Assembly: GCA_009779835.1 (NCBI GenBank)
Contig: WRBD01000006.1
Coordinates: 26,687-90,686, forward strand
DNA: 64,000 bases
Direction: 5' to 3'
From: Defluviitaleaceae bacterium
GTDB lineage: Bacteria; Bacillota; Clostridia; Lachnospirales; WQUN01
Under the pieces are notes generated by a model. That model was not told the DNA's origin and did not search any database. It saw only the letters and a program-made list of their open reading frames with translations. Made by a program: the position numbers and the translations under genes. Positions 25,421-33,188 of this stretch are shown here, piece by piece (within the stretch, counting starts at the first letter, position 1; every line of letters begins with the position of its first letter).

Positions 25421-25496
25421 CTTAATATTTGGAATAGTAGAAAGTTGCTTTCGGGGCAAAATATCAAAAGGCGAAAACTCGTCTAACATTTTTAGT

Positions 25497-25525
25497 TTGA
25501 CAATTTAGGATTTTTTTGCTGTAAT
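25497..25525 (+). promoter_or_regulatory. Promoter and structured leader of the stalk-domain protein gene
   Basis: TTGACA (25497-25502) and TGTAAT (25520-25525) are 17 bases apart. The leader of about 85 bases then holds a hairpin (GGT and ACGAA pairing with TTCGT and ACC around 25555-25582) before the strong AAAGGAGAG site at ATG 25618. The hairpin may stabilise the mRNA. Confidence 0.7.
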
Positions 25526-25617
25526 ATGGGAAACATAATAAATTTGCATAAATTTGGTACACGAAGACTGTTTCGTAGACCTTTTTGTGCGAAAAATAAA
25601 AAAAGGAGAGAATTCCT

Positions 25618-27132
25618 ATGATTCAAAAAAGCAAGACAAAACGCTTTTTGGCGTTGTTTGCGGCTGTTATTATGGCTGCACTGCTTTCTGCGGTAGTCGT
25701 ATCCGCACAAGCAACATTTGACCTCGGTGATTTTGACCAATTTTCACCAGACGGCTGGCAAAACAGATGGAACACGGAAGAAACTGATGAACCTGCAGGC
25801 GGACGTATTCCGATGGAAGTATTAGCTTCCGCTACACATCTTGTGCTTGAGTTTTCAGATTTTCCCTCGAATGATGTTGAACTCATAATTATGGGTGACG
25901 GTAATGGTTGGAGCTGGAGGCAAGAAGATATATACAGCCCCGAAGACGGCGAATTGTCTGCAATGATTGACCTTGCTGCCACTGTTCGCGATTGGGAAGC
26001 TATAATCGGCGGCGACGGAGCAGCTATTATTTTGGGTTCGCACGGCTTGGCTGATTATATTGAAAGCGCGTACTTGATTCTTGAAGGCGGCGCAGGACCT
26101 ATTGCTACACCCGCACCTACTGCTACACCTGCTCCTGTTCCTCCCGTTAGTACCGGAGCATCTGTTTTACAACTTACATTGGGTAGCACAAACTATACAT
26201 TAAACGGTGTTGGCGGGACTCTTGAAGTTGCTCCTGCAAGCATTGACGGCAGAACAATGGTTCCCTTGCGTTTCATCGGTGAAACTCTTGGTGCAACCAT
26301 TGACTGGAATGACGCTACCCGTACTGCAACATTCAAACTTGGCACGAATGTTGCCAACGTAACAATTGGCCAGCCCCTTCCCAATGATATGGGTACACCG
26401 ATAATAGAAAACGGCAGAACCTTAGTTCCCGTAAGATTTGTTTCCACCGCTATGGGAGCAGAAGTTGATTGGGTTCCACCAAGCACAGTTATTGTTTCCT
26501 TTGGTGGCGGAGAAGCTAATGTTAATGTAGACCCCGGTCACGACCATGGCCATGACGATGATTGTGACGACCCCGATTGTGACCACGATTACGATGACGA
26601 TGATAATGTTGAAGAAAACAACGACGATACTCCCGTTGTAAGTGGCGAAGTTATTTTTGAAGTAACTGCAAGTGCTGATTTAGCTGCTGAAATTATGGAT
26701 CAAGAAGCAGAAGGTCTTAGCCTTGCAGGTCTTGATAACGGTGACGCGAGCATTCGTTTTGAAGGTGGCGCGTTAGTTGTTTACGGTCGCGCTAATACTC
26801 AATGGCCCGGATGGCAAGGTATTGATATAATGCTGGAAGACCTTGACCTGTCAGCAAGCGGCACTTACGCTTTAATAGTGGAAGGTGCAGGTACAGGCGC
26901 GCAACTTGGGCTTGAATGGCCTTTAGATGGCGACCCGTGGGATACCGGACGTGTAACCGGTTCTAATGGTTCCGTAACCATGACATTCTCCGGAAATCCA
27001 CAAAACACCCCCGGAAAATCAGTTTCACCCGGTCAGTCCGAATGGAGAATCCGTGTAAACGTAAGGGGTTCAGATGCCATAAACGTAGGAGATTTTACAG
27101 TCTCAGCAATAAGGATTGAGAAAATTTCATAA
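25618..27132 (+). CDS. Secreted protein with copper-amine-oxidase-type stalk domain and Asp/His-rich tract
   Basis: The 504-residue product has a signal peptide (1-31), an N-terminal beta domain (about 33-158), a Pro/Ala/Thr linker, a stalk domain of the copper amine oxidase N-terminal type (about 183-296, with DGRTMVPLRFIGETLGA and NGRTLVPVRFVSTAMGA), an Asp/His/Cys-rich tract at about 305-337, and a C-terminal CBM-like beta domain (about 345-504). Stalk domains are common in Clostridial surface proteins and are not enzymes. The acidic tract has alternating His and Asp and could bind divalent metals. A strong ribosome site, own promoter and terminator suggest high expression as a single gene. 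Confidence 0.8.
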   Translation: MIQKSKTKRFLALFAAVIMAALLSAVVVSAQATFDLGDFDQFSPDGWQNRWNTEETDEPAGGRIPMEVLASATHLVLEFSDFPSNDVELIIMGDGNGWSWRQEDIYSPEDGELSAMIDLAATVRDWEAIIGGDGAAIILGSHGLADYIESAYLILEGGAGPIATPAPTATPAPVPPVSTGASVLQLTLGSTNYTLNGVGGTLEVAPASIDGRTMVPLRFIGETLGATIDWNDATRTATFKLGTNVANVTIGQPLPNDMGTPIIENGRTLVPVRFVSTAMGAEVDWVPPSTVIVSFGGGEANVNVDPGHDHGHDDDCDDPDCDHDYDDDDNVEENNDDTPVVSGEVIFEVTASADLAAEIMDQEAEGLSLAGLDNGDASIRFEGGALVVYGRANTQWPGWQGIDIMLEDLDLSASGTYALIVEGAGTGAQLGLEWPLDGDPWDTGRVTGSNGSVTMTFSGNPQNTPGKSVSPGQSEWRIRVNVRGSDAINVGDFTVSAIRIEKIS

Positions 27133-27154
27133 CCCGTAGTAAACGAAAAAAGTC

Positions 27155-27187
27155 CCGCCGGAGTTATTGACCTCGGCGGTTTTTTTT
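27155..27187 (+). terminator. Rho-independent terminator
   Basis: CCGCCG (27155-27160) pairs with CGGCGG (27174-27179), followed by eight T. It ends the stalk-domain protein gene. Confidence 0.9.
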
Positions 27188-27213
27188 GTTATTATGACAA
27201 AAGAAAATCATCT

Positions 27214-27285
27214 GGCGCCATGGCCAAGCGGTAAGGCAGTGGTTTGCAAAACCATTATTCCCCGGTTCAAATCCGGGTGGTGCCT
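27214..27285 (+). tRNA. tRNA-Cys (GCA)
   Basis: A 72-base cloverleaf: acceptor GGCGCCA pairs with TGGTGCC (one G-U), the anticodon arm GTGGT/ACCAT encloses the loop TTGCAAA with anticodon GCA, and the T arm carries GGTTCAAATCC. The discriminator is U, as expected for tRNA-Cys. CCA is not encoded. It stands alone between a terminator and a downstream hairpin. Confidence 0.95.
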
Positions 27286-27344
27286 TTGAAAAAAGCCCCG
27301 AAATCATTTATGAGGGTACTGAAAAGTCCAAACAAAAGAACGCT

Positions 27345-27384
27345 GCAAAAAGCTGCTGAATAAAGAAAAACAGCGGCTTTTTGC
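27345..27384. terminator. Bidirectional terminator hairpin
   Basis: GCAAAAAGCTGCTG (27345-27358) pairs with CAGCGGCTTTTTGC (27371-27384) with one wobble. T runs occur on both strands, so it can end both the tRNA transcript and the ABC exporter operon that converges on it. Confidence 0.8.
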
Positions 27385-27400
27385 GTAGTCAGAACTATTT

Positions 27401-28078
27401 TCACACGAAATTATTTAATCTCCCATCCTTCACTTCAAAAATTATTTCTGCTTTTTGCGCTAATTCTTTATTATGTGTGACGATTACGATTGTTTTTCCT
27501 GTTTTATGAATTTCAAGAATATGATTTAAAACTTCATCCTCAGATTCGGAATCAAGATTTCCCGTCGGTTCGTCCATGAGAAGAATATCGGGGTCATTAG
27601 CCAATGCGCGGGCGATTGAAACCCTCTGTTGCTGCCCTCCCGATAGTTCGTTGGGCTTTGAATTTGCTTTATCGGAAAGCCCGACTAACTTTAAAAGTTC
27701 GTCGGCTTTTTTCTTTTGTTCGTTTTGCGGAACTTTTCCGAACATCATCGCCGTTTGAATATTTTCCAAAGCGGTGAGATTTTGTAGCAGATTAAAAAAT
27801 TGAAAAACAAATCCGATTTTTTCAGCGCGAATTTCCGATAATTTATTGTCGCTTAATTCAGAAATATTTATTCCGTCGATAAAAACATTTCCGCTTGTAG
27901 GTTTATCAAGGCCGCCGATTAAGTGCATCAATGTACTTTTTCCATGACCGGATTTTCCTATAATACACGAAAACGAAGCGCGCGGAATTTCCATGCTCAC
28001 ATTTTTAAGCGCGTGGGTCTTTATTTTTTTTCCGTAAATTTTATTTAAATTTTCAGTTTGGATTATTGGTTTATTCAT
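27401..28078 (-). CDS. ABC transporter ATPase, MacB/LolD type
   Basis: This is the ATP-binding subunit of a MacB/LolD/FtsE-type exporter. Walker [17 protein letters not shown], the Q loop FVFQFFNL, the signature [15 protein letters not shown] and Walker [12 protein letters not shown] are all intact, and the H loop is in IVTHN. The start at 28078 is chosen because GGAGG lies nine bases upstream and it gives the usual N-terminus; the frame reaches 28102. It overlaps the end of the permease gene by 8 bases and is the last gene of the redox/metal cassette. Confidence 0.92.
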   Translation of the reverse strand: MNKPIIQTENLNKIYGKKIKTHALKNVSMEIPRASFSCIIGKSGHGKSTLMHLIGGLDKPTSGNVFIDGINISELSDNKLSEIRAEKIGFVFQFFNLLQNLTALENIQTAMMFGKVPQNEQKKKADELLKLVGLSDKANSKPNELSGGQQQRVSIARALANDPDILLMDEPTGNLDSESEDEVLNHILEIHKTGKTIVIVTHNKELAQKAEIIFEVKDGRLNNFV

Positions 28079-29234
28079 AACTAATCGCCTCCACGGGTGC
28101 AAGAAGCATCGCCTTCCACGCAGGATAAATTCCCGAAATAATCGAGATTACAAGCGAGAACGTTATCGCCGTTAAAACTGAAGAAATTTCAAAGCTTGCT
28201 TCGGGCGATGCACCTTTTAAAAGATCATTAGCTCCGATTTGTGAAATAAATTCTCCCGCGAAAACAGATGCGAATAAACCTATTACAACGCCTGAAATTC
28301 CGCCGAACAAACCGTACAATCCCGATTCAAGAAGGAAAATTTTAAAAATAGTGCCGCGTTTTCCGCCGATTGCGCGCATAATTCCGATTTCGCGGCGGCG
28401 TTCGTAAACGGCAGTCATCATTGTGTTGATAATTCCGAAAGCCGCCGCAATCAACGCAACCGCCGCAACAAGCTGCAAAGTTATATTTACCGAACCCAAA
28501 ATAGCAAGCACTTGACCTAAAAGCTGTTCGTCGGTTGCGATATGAACATTTGCTACACCTAAAATCGCAGCTTCGTAGCTTTCCATATTTGCAATATCAT
28601 CAACCCTTGCAGAAATGTAAGAGATGTAACCTTCCCTTTCAAAAACTCTTTGCATAACTGAAAGCGGAAGAAATAAAGTTGCATCATCGTTGCTTTGGTT
28701 TGAGGCAAGGATTCCTTTTATATTAAAATTTTCATTGCGAATGGTTATTTCATCGCCAACGTTTAAATCACGCCGCGTCGCAAAATCCGAACCAATGATT
28801 GCGGCATTTTCATTTTGTGATGAAAAATATTCCCCCGCTGCCATTTTCCATTCGCGGAAAATTTTTGTTTCATCCGGCAATACTCCCACGACAACGGAAC
28901 GAAGTTCCCTTACAGCGGCCTGCTGTGTCAAATGCGGGATTACTTCGATTCCTTCCAATTCGGAGATTCTTTCAAATGTTTCATGGTGCATGGATTCTGA
29001 AATTGTTTCGCCGGTTATAATCGCAATTAAATTAAAAACGCAAATATTTTCGGGCATAATTATAAAATTAGCACCCATTGCGTTTGCTTGTCTTGTAACT
29101 TCGCCGCGCATACTTCCGCCCAAAGAAAGCAACGCCACAAATGATGCCATTCCGATTGAAATTCCAAGCATGGTAAAAATAAATCTGCCTTTTCTTCGGA
29201 AAAGATTTTTTGCCACTAATTTTAAAATATTCAT
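28071..29234 (-). CDS. ABC transporter permease, MacB/FtsX type
   Basis: The 387-residue permease has the MacB layout: a first membrane helix (about 15-38), a large extracellular core of about 200 residues, and three membrane helices in the C-terminal 140 residues ending [17 protein letters not shown], a typical FtsX-domain ending. These exporters push on extracytoplasmic or membrane-embedded substrates rather than moving them through a channel. It starts within the stop of the HMA lipoprotein gene (ATGA), so translation is coupled and a shared task is likely. Confidence 0.9.
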   Translation of the reverse strand: MNILKLVAKNLFRRKGRFIFTMLGISIGMASFVALLSLGGSMRGEVTRQANAMGANFIIMPENICVFNLIAIITGETISESMHHETFERISELEGIEVIPHLTQQAAVRELRSVVVGVLPDETKIFREWKMAAGEYFSSQNENAAIIGSDFATRRDLNVGDEITIRNENFNIKGILASNQSNDDATLFLPLSVMQRVFEREGYISYISARVDDIANMESYEAAILGVANVHIATDEQLLGQVLAILGSVNITLQLVAAVALIAAAFGIINTMMTAVYERRREIGIMRAIGGKRGTIFKIFLLESGLYGLFGGISGVVIGLFASVFAGEFISQIGANDLLKGASPEASFEISSVLTAITFSLVISIISGIYPAWKAMLLAPVEAISYE

Positions 29235-29581
29235 GGGATGTTAAAACCCTCCCTTGTGATTACACTTTCGATTATTGTTACATCTAAATTCGGCGCGTGT
29301 TCTACCGTTACCGTGTCGGTGTTCAAATTTACAGAAATATTTACAACCTCATCCAAAGCTGACAACGCATTTACAATTTTATTTTCACACCTGCCGCAAG
29401 TCATACCCCATACGGTTAATTCGGTGGTGGTTGTAGTTGGCTCTGTATTTTGTTCATTGGCTTGCAGTGTATTTTGTTCCGTTGTCAAATTAATAATAGT
29501 GTTATCATTTTCATTGCCATTGCAAGCGGAAAATATAAATACCACAGTAAATGCAATTAAAAGAGTTGTAATTTTTTTCAT
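29231..29581 (-). CDS. Lipoprotein with heavy-metal-associated (HMA) domain
   Basis: The 116-residue product has a lipoprotein signal ending VFIFSAC (lipid Cys about residue 19), a Asn/Thr/Glu-rich spacer and an HMA domain from about residue 53 with WGMTCGRCENKIV, the CxxC metal site, and a final GFNIP. HMA domains bind Cu(I) or similar soft metals and hand them over by direct contact. Here the domain would sit outside the membrane, next to a MacB-type exporter encoded in the same coupled operon. AAAGGGG precedes ATG 29581. Metal identity is unknown. Confidence 0.85.
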   Translation of the reverse strand: MKKITTLLIAFTVVFIFSACNGNENDNTIINLTTEQNTLQANEQNTEPTTTTTELTVWGMTCGRCENKIVNALSALDEVVNISVNLNTDTVTVEHAPNLDVTIIESVITREGFNIP

Positions 29582-29765
29582 TTTAATTTCCCCTTTAAAA
29601 TATTATTTGACATAAAAAAGCAAAGTAAACCATGCCCGAAAACAGGCACAGCATTCTCTTGTTTCATAATTTAGATTAATTATTAATTATTCATTTTCAC
29701 ATGGGTATCAACGATATTGGCAGTATTAATTCTAAGAATATCAGATTTCCTTAAATCTATAATTA

Positions 29766-29794
29766 TTTGTACAGCAAGAGCGGGTCATTGTCAA
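29766..29794 (-). promoter_or_regulatory. Possible promoter for the HMA/ABC exporter genes
   Basis: On the minus strand TTGACA (29789-29794) and TACAAA (29766-29771) lie 17 bases apart, overlapping the end of tlpA. The 5' leader would be about 180 bases (29582-29760); this AT-rich gap shows no gene. Confidence 0.55.
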
Positions 29795-30372
29795 TGATTT
29801 TCAAAAGCCATTTCAATTCCGTTTTGCATGGTTTGTTCATTTAATGTGCCTTGAACCATAGCGACGATATAGCCATCCGCGTCAATGAAAAATGTTCTCG
29901 GAATAGATCTAATGCCGTAAGCACGCGATGCTTGCATTGATGTATCGAAATAAATCGGAAAAGTGTAATCACGACTTTGGAAAAAACTTTCTACGTGTTC
30001 GCGGGTTTCGTGTTGTCCGTCAATTAAATTTACTTTTATAATGTGAATTTCATCGCCCATTTCATTATGCAGTTGTTCAAAATAAGGCATTTCGGTTATA
30101 CATGACGGACACCATGTCGTCCAAAAATTAAGCACGATAGGCTTTCCGAAAAAATCCGATAAACGAACTTCATTTCCATTCATATCCTGCATGGTAAAAT
30201 CGGAGGCTTGCTGTTGTCTTTCCGATTCTTCTTCATTTACCGAATCCACCGCCGGAAGTAAATTATCGGCGATACTTTCCATGTTGCTTAATAAATTATA
30301 TGAAATAGTTGCAATTACAAGAAGCATTGTTAAAATTAATAATACCAAAAGAACTTGCAATTTTTTATTCAT
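29791..30372 (-). CDS. TlpA/ResA-type thiol-disulfide oxidoreductase
   Basis: This membrane-anchored thioredoxin-like protein works outside the membrane. It has an N-terminal anchor (about residues 6-28), a spacer, and a thioredoxin fold with FWTTWCPSC (Cys88 and Cys91) and the cis-Pro loop GIRSIPRTFFID. No lipobox is seen. It lies 17 bases downstream of ccdA, which would supply electrons from the cytosol, so it probably acts as a reductase for extracytoplasmic thiols. AGGAGG precedes ATG 30372. Confidence 0.9.
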   Translation of the reverse strand: MNKKLQVLLVLLILTMLLVIATISYNLLSNMESIADNLLPAVDSVNEEESERQQQASDFTMQDMNGNEVRLSDFFGKPIVLNFWTTWCPSCITEMPYFEQLHNEMGDEIHIIKVNLIDGQHETREHVESFFQSRDYTFPIYFDTSMQASRAYGIRSIPRTFFIDADGYIVAMVQGTLNEQTMQNGIEMAFENH

Positions 30373-30389
30373 AATTCCTCCTGCTTGAT

Positions 30390-31088
30390 TTAACGCGCAA
30401 ATAAAGTGATAAAACGCCCAAATACGCCTGTCATCATAAGAATGCCAATTACCACTAACAATCCGCCTGATAAAATATTTATTATGCGGTAATGTTTTTT
30501 TATAAACGAAAAAGCGTATTTCAATCGGTTAATTAATACAGCGCATACGATAAAAGGCAAGCCAAGCCCCATAGAAAAAATAAAAAGCATGAACATTCCC
30601 TCAATCATGTAACCCTGTTGTGAAGCCCTAAGAAGTGCCGCTCCGAGAAACGCGCTAACGCACGGTGTCCAACCGATTGAAAAAATAATTCCAAAAATAA
30701 AAGCCGAAAAGAAATTTAATGGCTTAATCATTCTACCTACTATATGTGGTTTTTTTTGTATTTTACTCATATAAAAATTTATTTGCAAAATTCCAATATA
30801 GTTAAGCCCGAACAAAACCACTATTAATCCGGTTATTATATTAACCTCAGTACCAAAGTCTGTTAAAAGCCGTCCGAGAAATCCGGCGAAAGCACCCAAC
30901 GCAACAAACACAACGGTAAACCCAATCACAAAACCGATTGCATTAATCAATGGTTTAACGATCCGTGTGTCCCTTCCGTCTGCATTGCCGCTTCCTGCAA
31001 AATATATTAAATAAACAGGCAACATCGGCAGTAAGCAAGGCGATATAAATGTAATAATACCTTCTAAAAACAACAATACATATTGCAT
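30390..31088 (-). CDS. ccdA: Cytochrome c biogenesis protein CcdA (thiol electron transporter)
   Basis: CcdA carries reducing power from cytosolic thioredoxin across the membrane to TlpA/ResA-like partners. The 232 residues give six membrane helices, with the two redox Cys in FISPCLLPMLP (helix 1) and GWTPCVSAFLG (helix 4). No cytochrome c genes are nearby, so the target may be other thiols, for example the CxxC site of the HMA lipoprotein downstream; that is inference. GGGGTGA precedes ATG 31088. Confidence 0.92.
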   Translation of the reverse strand: MQYVLLFLEGIITFISPCLLPMLPVYLIYFAGSGNADGRDTRIVKPLINAIGFVIGFTVVFVALGAFAGFLGRLLTDFGTEVNIITGLIVVLFGLNYIGILQINFYMSKIQKKPHIVGRMIKPLNFFSAFIFGIIFSIGWTPCVSAFLGAALLRASQQGYMIEGMFMLFIFSMGLGLPFIVCAVLINRLKYAFSFIKKHYRIINILSGGLLVVIGILMMTGVFGRFITLFAR

Positions 31089-31115
31089 TCATTCACCCCA
31101 TTGCTTTATAAATTA

Positions 31116-31144
31116 ATTATAAGCATTTCATTAATTGCAATCAA
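31116..31144 (-). promoter_or_regulatory. Promoter for ccdA-tlpA
   Basis: On the minus strand TTGATT (31139-31144) and a perfect TATAAT (31116-31121) are 17 bases apart. The transcript would start about 20 bases before ATG 31088. Confidence 0.75.
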
Positions 31145-31162
31145 GGGGCAGGTTTCTGCGTG

Positions 31163-31279
31163 TTACGTAAGCAAGCCAAGCATTTTCGATTTAATAACGG
31201 CTTCTTTTGCATTGTGTACACCTAAGCGCTTATAAACATGACAAAATTCCCGCTGGTCGGTGATTATTCGGGCAACGGT
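31163..31279 (-). pseudogene. C-terminal remnant of a LuxR-type regulator
   Basis: The minus strand reads CHVYKRLGVHNAKEAVIKSK and then MLGLLT followed by a stop, which matches the last helix-turn-helix part of LuxR/NarL-type regulators (usual form HVSxIYKKLGVHNRTEAVIKA). The codons just upstream no longer match well and there is no start, so only about 30 matching residues remain. The short remnant lies in the 280-base gap between ccdA and the exonuclease gene; the rest of that gap shows no gene. Confidence 0.55.
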
Positions 31280-31370
31280 GTAAATACATCATTCAAATCC
31301 ATTGGAGAAATTGCATACCAGCTTGTTAATCAAACACTTGTATATGTAAAAGTGGAGTAAGGAACTGTCC

Positions 31371-32126
31371 TTATAACTCCACTATAAGCCCAACCGGGCA
31401 ATGATCCGAACCAAAAATATCGGGATGAATTGTTGCTTCGCGAATTGCGGGGCGCAATTCATCCGAGACTAAAAAATAATCAATACGCCAGCCGACATTT
31501 TTTTCACGCGCCCGTCCCATATAAGACCACCATGAATAAGCATCTTTTTTATCGGGGTGAAGATGTCTGAAGGTGTCAGTGAAGCCGGAATCTAAAAGCT
31601 GTGTCATTTTTTCGCGTTCCTGCGGTGTAAAGCCCGCGTTATTAACATTTGATTTTGCATTTTTTATATCTATTTCCTTGTGTGCGACGTTTAAATCTCC
31701 GCACAAAACTATGGGCTTATTAAATGCGCCAAGATATTTACGGAAATCATCTTCCCAGCGTTGCCTGTAATCAATGCGTAAAAGCCCCCTTTGTGAATTT
31801 GGTGTGTACACCGTGATAAACCAAAATTTTTCAAATTCAAGCGCGACAATTCGCCCCTCGCGGTCGTGTTCCTCTACGCCCATGCCGTATTTCTCTGAAA
31901 GCGGCTCTTTTTTTGTAAGCACAAGTGTCCCTGAATAGCCCTTTTTCTCCGCGGAATTCCAAAACGCATGATAGCCGGGAAAAATAAAATCCGCTTGCTC
32001 GGGTTGCATTTTTGTTTCTTGTATTCCGATTAAATCATATTCGCCGTCATTAAAAAAATCCATAAAACCCTTGCCCATGCAAGCGCGAAGCCCGTTCACA
32101 TTCCATGAAACCATTTTTAGAATCAT
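31371..32126 (-). CDS. exoA: Exodeoxyribonuclease III (AP endonuclease)
   Basis: This enzyme cuts at abasic sites and digests 3' ends in base excision repair. The 251 residues carry the full exonuclease-endonuclease-phosphatase set: MVSWNVNGLRA, GIQETKM with the metal Glu, VYTPNSQRG, CGDLNVAH, and the C-terminal WRIDYFLVS and GSDHCPVGLIVEL. The clean length and motifs leave little doubt. It follows sppA by 9 bases on the same strand. Confidence 0.96.
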   Translation of the reverse strand: MILKMVSWNVNGLRACMGKGFMDFFNDGEYDLIGIQETKMQPEQADFIFPGYHAFWNSAEKKGYSGTLVLTKKEPLSEKYGMGVEEHDREGRIVALEFEKFWFITVYTPNSQRGLLRIDYRQRWEDDFRKYLGAFNKPIVLCGDLNVAHKEIDIKNAKSNVNNAGFTPQEREKMTQLLDSGFTDTFRHLHPDKKDAYSWWSYMGRAREKNVGWRIDYFLVSDELRPAIREATIHPDIFGSDHCPVGLIVEL

Positions 32127-32135
32127 AAAAGCTCC

Positions 32136-33176
32136 TTAATCAATAAAGTCTGGTGCGACAACCAACGGAACACCGCTAGGAAATCTTCTCAACTCAGACA
32201 ATGCTATTTCTGTTTCGCTTCTGGGGAAAATACTTGATGCTTGCGAAAAAAACGACCCCATGAACGAATAACTGGAAAGACTGGGATAATACGCCGATAC
32301 TCCGGTCAAGGCTTCAAAATCAGAAAGAGCTTTGTCCCAAGTACCGACTTCATCAATCAAGCCTATGTCCAGTGCTTGGCGAGGCGCAAGCAAACGACCG
32401 TCCGCGAATCCGCGCACAACTTGTTCGTCCAAATTACGACCTGCTACTATCAACTCCACAAAAGTATTAAAATTCTCGTCTATAATACTTTGGAATACCG
32501 CTTCCTGTTGGGTTGTTATTTCCAGTCCCATTGCTCCGGCGGATTTATGCTCGCCCGAATCTATCGCAACAGTGCGTATGCCCAGCTTTTCAAAAAGCTC
32601 TTCCGTATCATACACCGTCATTACCACACCTATCGACCCTGTCATACTCGTGCGCCCTGCCGTTATATAATCAGCCGCCATACTTATATAAACACCACCC
32701 GAAGCACATACAGTAGACATATACGCGTGTACAGGCCGTCCGGTTTCTTGTTTATAATCCATCAACGCAAAGTACATTTCGTCGCTGTGGTAAATCGTTC
32801 CACCGGGCGTATTCATGTAAAGTAATATTCCCTTGTTGTCGGGGTTATCCGCTAATTTTTGGATGTATTGTATCGTAGCGTCGTGGTCGTAACCGCCTTC
32901 ACCGAACCCTCGCTCATTGAAAATAATACCCTCAATTTTAATAACCGAAAAACTTTCCCCTGCCGGGATATTGACATCTCCCGTTGCGACTATAACAACA
33001 AGAAAGAAAAGAAAGATAAAGAGCAACCCGACTTTTAAAACACTCTTCATCAAGTTGACGAATGCCGTTGCATTTTCCATCGCGACACGAAACCCGTTGG
33101 GAGAGGGTGGGGGACAGTACGGAACTTTTCGGGGTTCGGCAATCGGCGGGGTTGGCTGTGCGTTTTGTTCATCCAT
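32136..33176 (-). CDS. sppA: Signal peptide peptidase SppA, S49 family
   Basis: SppA degrades leftover signal peptides in the membrane. The 346-residue product has one N-terminal membrane segment (about residues 45-66, KVGLLFIFLFFLVVIVATG), then a single S49 domain with the nucleophile Ser in TVCASGGVYISMAAD and the general-base Lys in GEHKSAG, plus TSMTGSIGVVM. This is the half-length type found in Gram-positive bacteria. The 45-residue Pro-rich region before the membrane segment is cytosolic. It follows the amidase gene by 12 bases. Confidence 0.92.
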   Translation of the reverse strand: MDEQNAQPTPPIAEPRKVPYCPPPSPNGFRVAMENATAFVNLMKSVLKVGLLFIFLFFLVVIVATGDVNIPAGESFSVIKIEGIIFNERGFGEGGYDHDATIQYIQKLADNPDNKGILLYMNTPGGTIYHSDEMYFALMDYKQETGRPVHAYMSTVCASGGVYISMAADYITAGRTSMTGSIGVVMTVYDTEELFEKLGIRTVAIDSGEHKSAGAMGLEITTQQEAVFQSIIDENFNTFVELIVAGRNLDEQVVRGFADGRLLAPRQALDIGLIDEVGTWDKALSDFEALTGVSAYYPSLSSYSFMGSFFSQASSIFPRSETEIALSELRRFPSGVPLVVAPDFID

Positions 33177-33188
33177 TTTTTACACTTC

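Noticed and set aside
31238..31360. A 40-codon plus-strand ORF (MTKFPLVGDYSGNG...) in the ccdA-exoA gap
   Set aside because: No ribosome site, no recognised family, and it lies antisense over the better-supported LuxR remnant.
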